Part shown: piece after piece, positions 13,069 through 24,031 of the stretch
Numbering within the stretch: position 1 is the first letter of the stretch
Layout of the letters: each line of letters begins with the position of its first letter
Source of the DNA: Grifola frondosa
Lineage: Eukaryota > Basidiomycota > Agaricomycetes > Polyporales > Grifolaceae
DNA length: 64,000 nt
Direction: 5' to 3'
Assembly: GCA_001683735.1 (NCBI GenBank)
Contig: LUGG01000002.1
Span: forward strand, 2,046,001-2,110,000
Made by a program: the position numbers and the translations under genes
The notes under the pieces: generated by a model
What the model was told of the DNA's origin: nothing
The model's input: only the letters and a program-made list of their open reading frames with translations
Databases searched by the model: none

Positions 13069-14433
13069 ATGGCTGCAGCAGGCATTGAGGTGACTGGGCT
13101 TGTGTCGTGTAAGTGTCGTCTTGCGTTGAATCTGCTTGGTCGATCGTGTAAACTGATGGAGTTTGGTATTTGGCACATAGTTGCTGCGCTTACGTTTGTG
13201 GCTTGGGATGCCGTATTAGGTATTGCTGATGAGGTGGGTTGTGTTGTTGTGGAAGATGCCTGTTGCTTATCGTGTTTGTTCAAGGTGGAGTTTATCTGGC
13301 AGTGAGTATACTGTCCGCATGCGGGCTTTCCGTCGCTTATTCATTGTAGGCGGCAGAATGGGTGGATGCGCTGGCTGTATTGTTTCATCCGCTATTTTCC
13401 TATTATCAGCGAGGTGTGAGTGTCGCGTCCAACCTTTCTATTATTCATGATGTCGATTAACCATGGCTTGGAATTTGTAGCGGGCTGCTCACACTCCTTG
13501 TGCAGCCCAATAAGACGCCTAATATTTCTACATTTATATGCACCACATCGACCATCGTGGATCACATCCTGCTGGAGTCGATGATATTGGCCGTCGAGAT
13601 AATTCTCATAATCCGAAGTGTGTAGCATACTATCCTCTCCTGCATAGTATTTTCCCGCTGATAATGTCTAACACTGTAGTATACGTTCTATATAATCGTA
13701 GCCGTCGTGTCCTGATTGCGATCCTCGGCTTATTTGCGGCCAGCATTGTCGTCACCTTCGTGGGAGTGCACATCGCGTCCTCCCGGTTGCTATATGACGA
13801 GCAATGTTTCGTATCTTCAGCTCCCACAATATTTATTGCCGCGTGGTGAGTGCACAGCAATATTTTACTGTGCATGGAATTGATTAGAGGTCGACACTAG
13901 GGTCGCGCCGGCGATATTCGATACCGTCCTATGTATCCTAATTCTCATGAAATTTGGGGAGAGTTGGCGCGAGGGCCTCGGAAAAAGCCCTATCTTGAAC
14001 ATCATCGTTAGAGATGGTATATGGGCATACCTGTTAGTGCTAAGTGAGCATATCATACTGTCTCTTCTGACTACGACCTGACATCATGAACAGTTATGAT
14101 GGTGCTCAATTGTCTGACTTATACCGTTGTTCGGCACACATTGTCCGGAACTCTCTACTTGTAAGTGGAAATCTGTGTTAATTCCCGTAGATGAAGGATG
14201 CTGAGGTTTGACCAGCTGGACACTTTCCATATTGTCCTTTGTGGTGAGTTGTGGTATGACTCATCCCACGTTGCCGGTATTAACATGAATCGCAGGGATC
14301 CCATGTACTCCTCAACTTGCGACAAATTGGCTCGGATGGACCGCCATTCTGGGCGACAGAGTCTTCATTCTCGGACATTCAGTTCGAAGAAGTCGATCGG
14401 GTGCTGCCTACGGTGTCAGCCACGAGCTCGTAA
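13069..14433 (+). CDS. DUF6533 seven-helix membrane protein, copy 1
   Basis: This is a fungal seven-helix protein of the DUF6533 type, a large and uncharacterised Agaricomycete family. The exons join in frame: MAAAGIEVTGLVS, then FAALTFVAWDAVLGIADE, VEFIWQ and RQNGWMRWLYCFIRYFP, the conserved N-terminal block. Further helices follow: VYVLYNRSRRVLIAILG, a VAPAIFDTVLCILILM segment, RDGIWAYLL and a last helix ending SIVGSHVLLNLRQIG. The stop is TAA at 14431. Introns are 50-65 nt with GT-AG ends. The same exon order recurs in the copy at 15234-16674 and in a remnant near 18300-18735, so this is a tandem family. Function is unknown, and no ligand or G-protein motif can be argued. Confidence 0.8.
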
Positions 14434-15233
14434 TGGCGGATAGACATATTCCGGTGTCCTAGATCTACCCGGACACGTTACGGAACGTACCTATATGTGG
14501 TGTTTGTTGTATTCTACTTACTAGTGATTGTAACGGTACTTTCTGTGTCTTGTTATTATTTACTGTATCATCATTATTATGTAAAAGCGTCGGAGTGATC
14601 GATCGAACCCGCACCGATCATCATCGGCCTGCGTGGTTCAAGTCGATCAAGCGTCCGGTGGCAAGAATGTGCGATGGCAATCGCGTTTGACCCTCGGCGT
14701 TGAGCCCAGTCAAAAGGTATCAATCTGGCCAGGACGAGTGCGGCGGATCCAGCAGCCCAGATGAGGGTCCGATGGCGGTGGCATGTTACGCTTGGTATGC
14801 TTTTCTCTCCAACCTGACAAACGTGAAGCGGATACTATTTCATGCTTCCGACTCACCGGAGGAGGAACACGTGCGGCCGATGTCGGTGCAGTACGCAGTC
14901 CGACGACTTGACTCTGCCTTTTCATGAAGCCCCTCGCACAAATACCCGCCGATCGTTGTTTTGCGACAATGCGAATAGTTACCGGCGCACGAAGGACGTT
15001 CCTAGAACGTCGTGTATGGCCACTCTGATATGCGTCTATACCGTTCCGCAAACACCGGGCATTATATGAGAAACCCAGCACGCGTGCAACCCACCGGGTT
15101 CCCCCAAAGGTTATCTGTGCACAAGTGGTCAGTCGCCCATCGGAGCGCCGGTTCTCCTCTTCTCACCAAGATCATAAAGACCACCGTCTGGTATGGGTCA
15201 CCTTCATCGGCATCCCTGCGAACTGCGCCTGCC
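14434..15233. other. Intergenic region between DUF6533 copies
   Basis: About 800 bases without a supported gene. Scattered short frames show no similarity to the flanking DUF6533 genes. Confidence 0.45.
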
Positions 15234-16674
15234 ATGGACCTCGCACGAGAGCCGGTCTTAGTCACTGCCTTGCGAAACTCGGTACTGGGCGATGGTGAGT
15301 GCTTCACTTGAGCTTACCTTGGACGCTCAACGATGGTTCATCCTAGTCACGGCTAAGTTCGCATGTGCTGCGACGGTATTTATCTGTTGGGACACGCTTA
15401 TTCACCTCGATGATGAGGTACGTGACACATACCTTCTATTTCGCATCACTATCCTGATATTCTATCCAACAGGTAAACTTCATCTGGAGGTCAGTACAAT
15501 CATTATCACCACGCCATTCGCATCCTGATCACACCCTGAATTCTACCAGAGGTCCAAACTCCTGGGTAAAGTGGGCCTACGTCCTCATACGGCACTTCCC
15601 GATCGTGGCAGAAATGTACGCAAATTTTCTGTTCTGCATGCTCTCAAATGAAATAAACCATTGTGATGCAGCAGCATCCTGATCCTCCTCGGAGCGACCC
15701 ACAGCGGCCGCGCCTGGACCGTGTCGCAGTGCCGTGACCTGATAATATACCAGCTCTCCGTAATGGAAGCCCTCACCATCATCGTCGAGGTCGTCCTCAT
15801 CGTCCGCAGTGCGTCGCCCCACTCACCTCCCCATAATGCCCACTCATGCACTCGCACCACAGTATATGCGCTGTACAACCGGAGCAAAGTCGTGGTCGGC
15901 ATCGTTATCGTGCTGTTCCTCTGCGAGATAATAGGGATGATCACCGTGCTCATGCTCACGATCTCGCGCGCCACGTTCGATGCGCAGTGCCTCATCACCT
16001 CCACGCCCGCACTCTTCTCATCCTATTGGTGCCCCTCATCCATTCCTTGCGTGCGTGCGATGGGCTGACACGCGCAGCAGGACGTTGTCACTCTTGTTCG
16101 AGACGGTGCTCTTCGCGCTGACGCTCGTCAAGTTCTTCAGCAGCGTCGGGCGGGAGCTCGGGCGCGACTCCATCCTCTTCGCCCTCGTGCGCGATGGGAC
16201 CTGGGCGTACGCCATCATATTCGGTGCGTGCCGCTCTCGCCTCATCCCATTCCGAGCATTAAGGCAGAGGCTGCCACCACCAGTGATCATGCTCCTAAAC
16301 GTCATTCTATTTCAGCTAGTCAAGAACTCCCTCGCCGGAGCCTGCTTCTTGTACGTACCCCGTCAAGGCTCCTGCTTCTCTCCTAACTCATCCGCCTGCA
16401 CAGCTGGGAGATCTCTGCCATGTCATTCGCCGTAAGTTCCAGCCCGGTCCTCGTTCACCCTGCCTGTCTGACCTCCCCCTCCCCCTTCTAGGGCTCACAC
16501 ATGCTCCTCAACCTCCGCAAGCTCGCCTACGAGCCGCGCTCCTCACTCCCGATCACAGGCGACAGCCCGCGCTTCTCGTTTCGCGCACCCCCGCCATCCG
16601 CCTTCCCCGCCGAGACGACCCCGCGGGACCCCACGCTCGCGGAGTTGCAGAATCGTCCGTGCGCGGAGGCGTGA
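15234..16674 (+). CDS. DUF6533 seven-helix membrane protein, copy 2
   Basis: This is a paralogue of the gene at 13069-14433 with the same exon plan. The start MDLAREPVLVTALRNSVLGD splices at 15293 to TAKFACAATVFICWDTLIHL. VNFIWR and GPNSWVKWAYVLIRHFP follow. The middle helices include SILILLGATHSG and VYALYNRSKVVVGIVIVLFL. The late part carries TLSLLFETVLFALTLVKFF and RDGTWAYAIIF. The final helix ends SFAGSHMLLNLRKL, followed by a short cytosolic Pro/Ser tail. All junctions I traced keep frame and no stop interrupts the gene, so it is probably functional. The predicted location is a cellular membrane. The role is not known; the family has only been described from genome surveys as far as I am aware. 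Confidence 0.82.
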
Positions 16675-17324
16675 CCGCGTTGACCCCCACCGCCCTCTTT
16701 ACGCCGCTATTGGTGCATCGCGATTCGCTGCACGCTCGCTTGCTAGCACTTCAGTGTGGAAGAAATGGATTCAATGGATGTGGCCCGCCCGGGAGCGGCT
16801 GCGCGTTCGCGAACGTTATCCAGCCCACCAAAGTACCGCGACCTCGTCCGGTGGCGGTACCTCCTGTCATGGCGCGTCGCAAGTCTCGGCGCGGCTATTA
16901 GTCGCATGAGACGAAACGTGCGGCGAAGGCGAGGTTGATGTGGGCGGGAAAGAGTAAGTTGCGGCGGTGTGAAGGAATGGACTACATGCTCGGACATGAA
17001 TTTTGTAGTAGTATGAATCATGCGCTTCGAGTTAAGGAGAGTGCAACAAAGGTTGATTCCAATGCTTCAAGTCTGCCGCACATTTAGAATATTTTGAGAG
17101 TCAGTCAACTCCACAAGGCCATGGTTGAAACGAAGAAATTCGAACCAGTGTGACACATGTGACGCGCGTGTCGATCGAGCAGCTTTCTCTGCAGCGTGCA
17201 TGAACAACACGCACAAAGCATATCGCACAGAGAATATGCACAGAGCACCTGTGCGAGCAGTGGCCCCCCTACTCCCAGTCTCGCAAAACACTCTGCTGTT
17301 CACGATTAACTCGTAGGCAAATGT
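16675..17324. other. Intergenic region
   Basis: No supported gene. The right end leads into the decayed SRPK-like kinase; an upstream exon of that kinase may be hidden here but I cannot recognise it. Confidence 0.4.
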
Positions 17325-18279
17325 GCTTTGCAGGTTTCAGCACCATCCGTCTGGGCTCCCACAAGGTCGAAGAGGAGAACCTCGTGTGGTACCGCCTTGA
17401 TATATTCTACTCCGTTTGTTTCGGTGAATTTGTCCAATCGCGCTAGGAAGTCTTCGGGCAGCTTGGCTACGGCGCATGTTCGACTGTGTGGCTCTGTGGG
17501 ACTTCGTGTGCTGAGTGCTCCCCAGAAAGAATGGCGTACACGAGAACAGGGCGCATAAATATGTCACGCTGAAGACGATTCCCCTCAGCCCCCTGGATGG
17601 TGCGTATCTTCGTCACCTGAATGGGATGACCACCAGCTATGTCGGTGCGTTGTTAATCCGGATTAACTTGGATAGCCGCGGCCTGGTGGGGCTGGGCACT
17701 GGTTCATTTTTCACGAGCCTCTGGCTATGGATCTGTCTGTCCCAGTTCCGCATGGTCTCTCTAGATCGTAAACTTCTAGAGGACGGGCTAAAATCTATGC
17801 TGACGCATACCCCTCTCACACTCGATTTCCTCCATTATGAAGTCAAAATAATACCCACAGGTGAATGTCACCGAAAGTCAACCGATACGGTAGCTGACCC
17901 ATGCAAATGTCTCATCTGTTTGAGAACAAACTTTTGTTTCGATGGCAGAGATGCAAACGGCGAGCATTCAAATCTGGGCCGTCTTTGCTCGGTCTTCCGC
18001 CGAAGGAGTATTTGCGACAAAGCCTGTTTAACGTCTGAGCGGTTTAGCGATGATCGTCGGCTGCCTCCTCTGGATACCCGTGCAATATAATTTGACATCC
18101 CAGATTTGTCCCAGATTGAAAGTTGAACACCCGGCATCGCGTTGGAGAGCGCGGGGGGAAATCTCACAGGCGAAAATAAAATCAGCTTCTTGGCGTTCAT
18201 GCAGAAAATGCTGCGGTCCGTGTCGGAGGAGCGGATGTCTGCCAAGGAGCTTCTGGAGGACCCATAGTTGAAGAGCTAA
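17325..18279 (+). pseudogene. Decayed SRPK-like serine/threonine protein kinase
   Basis: Pieces of an SR-protein-kinase-like enzyme follow each other in the right order but not in one frame. First comes a VEEENLVWYR / GEFVQSR segment, the family's N-terminal block, broken by TAG at 17444. The glycine loop EVFGQLGYGACSTVWLC follows, then HKYVTLK, the ATP-binding Lys strand. DLSQFRMV-like and LALDFLH-like sequence lies near 17740-17850, where the catalytic HTD expected after LHYEVKII has become IPT. The C-terminal signature FMQKMLRSVSEERMSAKELL at about 18196-18255 ends in LEDP followed by TAG (18264) where family members read LEDPWL. The kinase core between the catalytic loop and the C-terminus is largely lost. 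The gene cannot make an active kinase. It sits between DUF6533 copies, in the least conserved part of the window. Confidence 0.82.
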
Positions 18280-18299
18280 GCCGGACGTAACAGAAACCG

Positions 18300-18735
18300 G
18301 CCTTTGGAATGGACATTGATGATGTCGGCAACGCAACCGCTCTATCGTTCTGCTTTATATTTGGCTATCGTCTCTTGACACGGTCTTCACTTCATCGACA
18401 CGGTCATATTCTCTCAATGCTGAACCTCGGGTCTCTAACGAGGTATGTCTCACGTCCCGAGTCTTCTGCATTATTTTTTTGATACTTTATCGGATAGATA
18501 GACTACATCTGGCAAAAAAAAAACACTTTGACCAGCCTATCCCGCTTATACACGTGGGAGATCTCCGTCATATCATACGCCGTACATCGTTCCCTGCTCC
18601 GCGTTCATCCCGACCTCCCTGAATCTCTACCTGCAGACTTGTCCACGAAGCTCACAGACTCCGCTCCTCACTGTGGACGGCGAACGATAATTGCGCTTTT
18701 CGTCCTACATACCCGTCTGTCCGGCTTTCTCTAAA
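18300..18735 (+). pseudogene. Truncated third copy of the DUF6533 gene family
   Basis: A GTATGT...ATAG intron ending near 18496 is followed by DYIWQ, matching VNFIW and VEFIW at the equivalent exon junction of the two intact copies. Directly after an A-run at 18514-18523 the sequence jumps to TWEISVISYA near 18549, which matches FWEISAMSFA of the last helix of copy 2. The following bases also track the copy 2 tail, with indels. All the middle helices are missing, so this is an internally deleted remnant. Nucleotide similarity to copy 2 is still visible, which suggests a fairly recent duplication. Confidence 0.75.
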
Positions 18736-19218
18736 AAAATTCTGGTACCATATGCGCTGGGCCGTGGTCACCGCACAATGTCATCACGCCTCTGCCTCTG
18801 CCTCCGCTTCGGCTTATCTTCTATGCAGATGTGTTCATACGCGTTGCCTTTCGTACTACTAATTGATCATAATTTGGTATTACTCTGCGATCTGCACCGT
18901 AGTCACGTCCTCGCGGACGAAATCGACATTCTAACGAAAGGGTAAATAGCCATAATGGACGAGACACATGCACATATGAAACAAAGTAATAATGATACTT
19001 GTACGATGGCACGATGATACCACCAGTGATCATATTCCTGAATAATGAAAGCGAAAGAAGGGGGTACCTGGTTGCCCACCGATCATTGCCATATCCTCCG
19101 AATGTAAGACTTTATCATAACAATTAGACGAGTGACCGATACGTTATTGCCTAAAATCCGATGACTAATGAGTCCCAAAGAATATCTTACGACAATACCT
19201 TACGGCGCACACGCCCGT
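18736..19218. other. Intergenic region
   Basis: No gene recognised. It lies downstream of both the DUF6533 remnant and the Cys-module gene on the opposite strand. Confidence 0.45.
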
Positions 19219-22200
19219 CTACGCATTTCCCTCATCCTCGTACCCATGCTCCACAGACCCGTTCGCGAGGCCAGAGCCCGTCCGGCCCAGCAGCTTTTTC
19301 GGCTCGAGTTTGAACCGCTGCTTCGCCTTTATCTGCCGCTTCCTCAGGCGCTCCTTGCACCGCTCGCACATGGCGCCCGCTGTGTGCGCAGGCAACGTGC
19401 GGTGGCATGTCTTATTGCTACATACATTCTACATCGGGGTAACGCGTCAATGAGAGCCGAAAATGCAAGACGTTAAAACACTGACTGTATGCGGTGCAGG
19501 ATCGCTCGTGCCGCCCTGGCCTTCCGGACCTGCGGCAGCCACAGGGTTGGCATCAACCTGCGCGCCGAACGTTCCGTACTCAGCAGCGATCACTGGCGGG
19601 GGTATCACGCTCGACGACCCATTCTCAACAACGCCGCCCTCCAGTCTTTTATTCGCACCATCTTCGCCCGCCGGGTCCGACACTCGCTTGCGCTTTGCAG
19701 CCCCAGGCGTGTTCGCTCCGCGGCGGTACGGCTCGCCCGTGCGCGCCGAGAATGTGGAGTAGCTCGATGCCTGGTCAGGCGCAGCATACGTCGGCGTGGG
19801 CACGGGGACAGGCGAGGACTGCGCAGGAGGCGGTGGGCTGCTATACTCTGCACGCGCGACGAACGTCGAATACATCGGCGGTGCTGGTGCTGGCGGCGGC
19901 GGATAGGACTGGACAGGGTAGGGCTGCGCGTATGCCTGCGCCGGGTAGGCATATGCCTGTGGGTATGGGGCGAACGGAGGGGGCTGATACATGGGACTCG
20001 GGGTATATGGCCCGCGAGTACATCGACGGGGCGCTGTAGGGATATGGAGAAGGCGCACTAGGGCTGTACGGCGCCATGCTGTAAGCTGGTGGCATATAAT
20101 AAGGAACAGCATATTGTGGTTGGATCTGAGCCTGAGCCTGCGGGATAGGATCGGCAGCGATGCTCGTGCTTACTTCACTACCGTTAGCAGTCGGGGGAAC
20201 GTCAGGCTGGACTGCAGGAGCGACAACAATAGGTGGTTCAGCCACAGCTTTTGCCGCCTTGGTCTTGCCTTTGGAACGCTTCTTTGTGGAGGAGTTGGCC
20301 GCGACTTGGACATCTTGGATGACTGCTGAGCCGCCAGCCGATCCGTTTGGAGTGGAAATATCCCCAGGCACATCGATAATATTTGATAGGCTACCGTTAC
20401 CACCAGACGACGATGCCGGATGCTTTGAGCGACGTGTCAAACAGCTATCAGCAAGTGCGGTTCGAAGACTCACCTTCCGTGGTCGGGAAACAGGCGGGCC
20501 GTCGGGTAACAACGGTTCCATGAAAATGAGGTTCGTGGGCACGACTGGTTCAGCAGCATCGGATCCAGGAGCAATGGACGATGACAAAGTCCCCGACTGG
20601 ACAATAGGATACTCGGCAGACACAGACTGTAAACCAGTATCTGCAACAGCGGACGACTCAGAAACAATGATTTCAGGCTGGTCCGCGCTGGTTCCTGAAC
20701 CAGACGCGACCGCATTAGTGTCGTCGGCGGTCTCGGCAGGTTCCACGACTTTCTTGGATTTTTCTTTTTGGCTTTCTTCGGACCGCCCTCCGCCGCGCCT
20801 CCCTCGACCGCCTTAAATGGCGCCGACTCAGTGATCACCCCGCTGTCCCGCAAAGCCTTCATCTTTCGTCCCGCACGGTCGCGCTGCCGGCACAAGTCAC
20901 ACATCTTCCATGGGTTCTCCGGCGAAAGCAGGTTGTAGCATGCCTTGATCGAGCAGACGTGGTTCGTGCGCCGCGTGCCGCGCGCCGCGGGCGGGATACC
21001 CGTGCCCATTTCGCCACATGGCATATCCAGCACGTCGTCCACGTCCTGAAGCTGTGACTGCTCCGTTGAGACGGCACGTCCTGTAGCTGGCGTCTGTTCG
21101 CGAGAGTCTGTCTCGTCCCCGCCGGGTTCGACGGCGTCTGTGCGCGCAGTTACTGCCGCCGCCCAGCCGTCGAATGCTTGCGCCTTCACCTCCTTATCCC
21201 GCACCCGCTTGAGCTTACTATGGTGGCGGTTCTGGATCCGATGCCGCTCACATCGCAGGTACTGGTAGTCGCCTGGCAGAATTTCCCGGCAGTGTGATAC
21301 CGTGCACATCCGCGGGGGTAGCGGTGCATTCTCTTGCGCCATCTGCGACGACGTGGATGGCGTCGGCGCGGCGCCATTCGCCTGGTACTCATGCCATTCA
21401 GCCTGCTGCTGTGATAACGGCTGCCGGAATAAAGCCGTCAGCACGTAAGGAAGACAGCCGGACAAAGGCGGCGACTTACCGGAAGCCCCAGGTCCGCGCG
21501 CTGCTTGTCCTGCTCCGATCGCAGCTTTTGCAGCTCCGCGACGGCGACCTCCTTCTCGCGCTTCCACTTCGCCCGCTTCGTCGTGCCATAGTTGCGGTAC
21601 CTATTCCGACACGGCTCGCACATCTTGAAGAATGAGCTCCCGGACACAAGTGCCTTGCACCCCTTGATCGAGCAGAACCGTGGAGGCAGTGGGCCGTCCA
21701 TCTTCATCGCCGCCTCGGAGAGGCTTGTGGCAGACAGAGAACGCTGCGGGGCAGGCTCGAGGGTGGCAGTGGGGGGATAGGACTGCGTACTGACGCTGGC
21801 ACTCGCGCTGGAGGAGCGCGCAGGCAGGTCTGCAGGGGGAGGTGGCGTCGGCAGCGTGAGCGCACCCGCGAGCTCGGAAGTTTGGGAGAAGAGCCGTGGG
21901 TCGATCGAGCTGGGATCCCAAGGGGCTTGGGAGAAGGTGAAGTGGGGGGACTGCTCACCGTCGACGGGGGTCGCAGGCTGCAGGGAGAGTCAGTACACTG
22001 GGCGCGCATTCAGCGACGCGTTACGTTACCTCAAACGTGCGCGACACTCGCGGGCGGGTTGGACTCGGTGCTGAGACACTTTCTGGCTCTTCCTCCTCGC
22101 CTGCGTCATCTGGGGGCATCCACACGACGGGTGCGCCGTTCTGCGCGCCGAGGAGGGCCTTCTCCATCTTGCGCTTCGCACGCTTTGTTGTCGCGTACAC

Positions 22201-22395
22201 GCGATGACGCCCCCGACAGCCCTCGCACATCTTGAGCTCATAGTTTGGACTGAGCACGGCACCACAACCCCTTACGGAGCACTGGCGGATGGGCGATGCA
22301 CCCTCTGGTACCTCATTGGGACCGGCATCGGCGAAGAGGGTAGAGGATGGTGTTACGTTTGGGTAAGAGACGTGTTCGCGGTAATAGGAAGTCAT
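19219..22395 (-). CDS. Five-module Cys-repeat protein with a Pro/Tyr-rich linker
   Basis: I know similar hypothetical proteins from Agaricomycetes but no function. Five modules share the exact pattern C-x4-C-x12-C-x2-C: 22281-22216 (CSVRGC...CEGC), 21674-21609 (CSIKGC...CEPC), 21306-21241 (CTVSHC...CERH, last Cys replaced by His), 20955-20890 (CSIKAC...CDLC) and 19422-19357 (CSNKTC...CERC). Each is followed by a Lys/Arg-rich stretch such as TTKRAKRKMEK or RKRQIKAKQR. The layout fits a zinc-binding finger plus a basic nucleic-acid-contacting helix; that is inference. Modules 1-4 are N-terminal. A long Ala/Pro/Ser/Tyr-rich region (YPQAYAYPAQAYAQPYP, AAKRKR) precedes module 5 and a short tail. 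The start is set at MTSYYREHV, but an upstream ATG at 22512 is in frame. Single-base frame changes occur at T runs 20759-20769 and at CCC 20011-20013. Confidence 0.72.
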
Positions 22396-22696
22396 TCGTC
22401 CAGGCGTCGACTCTGACTCGCGCGGACTGGGAGTAGTTGGTGTGATGCACAAGAGTCTGGGTCCCGCACAGATGCTAGCGGAGTTTAAAACTTCACCGTT
22501 AGTAGTAATCAAGCATTAATTACTAACTTAATGGTCGTCGATATTTGCATTATATACAAACTGCTCTCATTCATGTCCAGCGTATCCTTTCTGAAATTTC
22601 AGTATTGCAAGCCTGAAGCTTGGAGGACAATACGCCACTCAGAGTCTGCAACTGGTCTTGGGAACAGAGTCTGCTGTATATCCGGGGTCCTGATGC
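22396..22696. other. Divergent intergenic region
   Basis: Short region between the Cys-module gene (-) and the next gene (+). It probably contains both promoters. No motif stands out. Confidence 0.4.
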
Positions 22697-23566
22697 ATGC
22701 CCGAGGTGTTCGGAGTCCTGACCGCATGTCTGTTGAAGCTGGTTCATTCTCAACCATGCATATCTCTGCACACACCATCAAAGCCGACCAGAGTTGGTTT
22801 CCTTGGCATGTTACCCACTGCTACCTTTAGCTGGACAAAGGGCTACTTCGCTTTTCCTCCGACCGTCACACCCAAATTGGATACCCGTGGCCATACACCA
22901 TCCGCTTCTCCTCAACTTCCCGGTCACACTGAATCTCACATCCCTGAAGAGCTGCAAGCTCAAGATGAGCCATCGGAACATAAATCCGAGGAGCAAGCCT
23001 GGGAGGAGCGGCGTTGTCGGGATGCCCAGGTTCGCGCGAAGAGACGGGAGATGGAACAAGCGGAAGCCTTGCTGGGAGAAATGGATTGGATCCGATTAGG
23101 TGGATCGCTCCGTGACGCATACGGGCGCATAGACAGAGTCCGGACTGAGCAGTTACGCGCCGAAGTTCGCTTGCAGGACGAGGAGAGGCGACTCATGGCG
23201 CAGTGGGACGCGTACGAAGAACGTTGGCGCGTCTCGCTTGTATCGACGACCCCGGTAGCGTTCAAAAATCTGCCATGGCCACTTACAGCTCCTCCTACTT
23301 CAGTCGACGAGCTCACTCATGATGCGATAGCCGAGTTCCTCCTCGCGCCTCTTCGCGTCAGGAAGAACACGATCACGAAACGGGAGAGGATACGGGCTTC
23401 GCTGTTACGCTGGCATCCTGACAAGACATCTTGGATGTTTGTGAGACTTGTCCCGGATGATTTCGATGTTGTCCGTGAGGGTATTCATGCTGTGTTTCGA
23501 TGTCTCAAGACGCTGCAGGATTTGGAGAGGCAGCCTGTCAATGTTTCGGATGCCACATTGAGCTGA
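22697..23566 (+). CDS. NFKBIL1-like small protein with J-domain-like C-terminus
   Basis: A single open frame of up to 289 residues. Residues about 95-180 are strongly charged and helical, likely a coiled coil (EEQAWEERRCRDAQVRAKRR). The C-terminal part contains ITKRERIRASLLRWHPDK followed by REGIHAVFRCLKTLQDLE. That is the arrangement of the J-like end of NF-kappa-B-inhibitor-like protein 1 and of many short basidiomycete proteins. The HPD triplet is present, but the typical J-domain helices II and III are not clear, so co-chaperone activity is doubtful. Translation could begin instead at 22808 (MLPTATFSWTKGYF), since the first 37 residues look unlike the rest. Confidence 0.6.
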   Translation: MPEVFGVLTACLLKLVHSQPCISLHTPSKPTRVGFLGMLPTATFSWTKGYFAFPPTVTPKLDTRGHTPSASPQLPGHTESHIPEELQAQDEPSEHKSEEQAWEERRCRDAQVRAKRREMEQAEALLGEMDWIRLGGSLRDAYGRIDRVRTEQLRAEVRLQDEERRLMAQWDAYEERWRVSLVSTTPVAFKNLPWPLTAPPTSVDELTHDAIAEFLLAPLRVRKNTITKRERIRASLLRWHPDKTSWMFVRLVPDDFDVVREGIHAVFRCLKTLQDLERQPVNVSDATLS

Positions 23567-24031
23567 TTTTGCTTTCAGTCCGTTCCGCATTCATTTTTCT
23601 TCTTTTATTTTCTTCCTTTTCGTTGATATCCACCGCATTGCTTCTGTTATTGTAGCACCTGACTCATTGGTAGAGAATGTACGACAACATAACAAGGAAT
23701 AGATTGCGCGAGCGGCCGTCAGTATGTGCAAGTGTCGTGTGGCATGTATTTGTGTTTACTAGTGCTTGCCGAAATTTCACCCTCCTCGACTGAGCGTGGC
23801 GATCAATTCGCCAAAAAATGCGCCAGACCCATAAGGTCGAACGTTTAAAACACACTCTGACACTTTGCGACTCTTTTCGGGTCGGTCTTGGTCCTGTACG
23901 GAACTTGAGTCAATTCGGCGAGCGGATGTACAGTCTTTGGCGCTGACTCAGACACAGCGGCGGCTTAAAAAGGCCAGTGGACGTCTAACGTCTACCACTC
24001 AGCCACAACACTCATTCCACCACATTCTTGC
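23567..24031. other. Intergenic region
   Basis: A T-rich 3' flank follows 23566, then probable promoter and 5' UTR of the NFX1-like gene. No other coding signal. Confidence 0.45.

Noticed and set aside
14601..14660. tRNA-like B-box sequence (GTGGTTCAAGTCGATC)
   Set aside because: No matching A box, acceptor stem or cloverleaf could be drawn around it.
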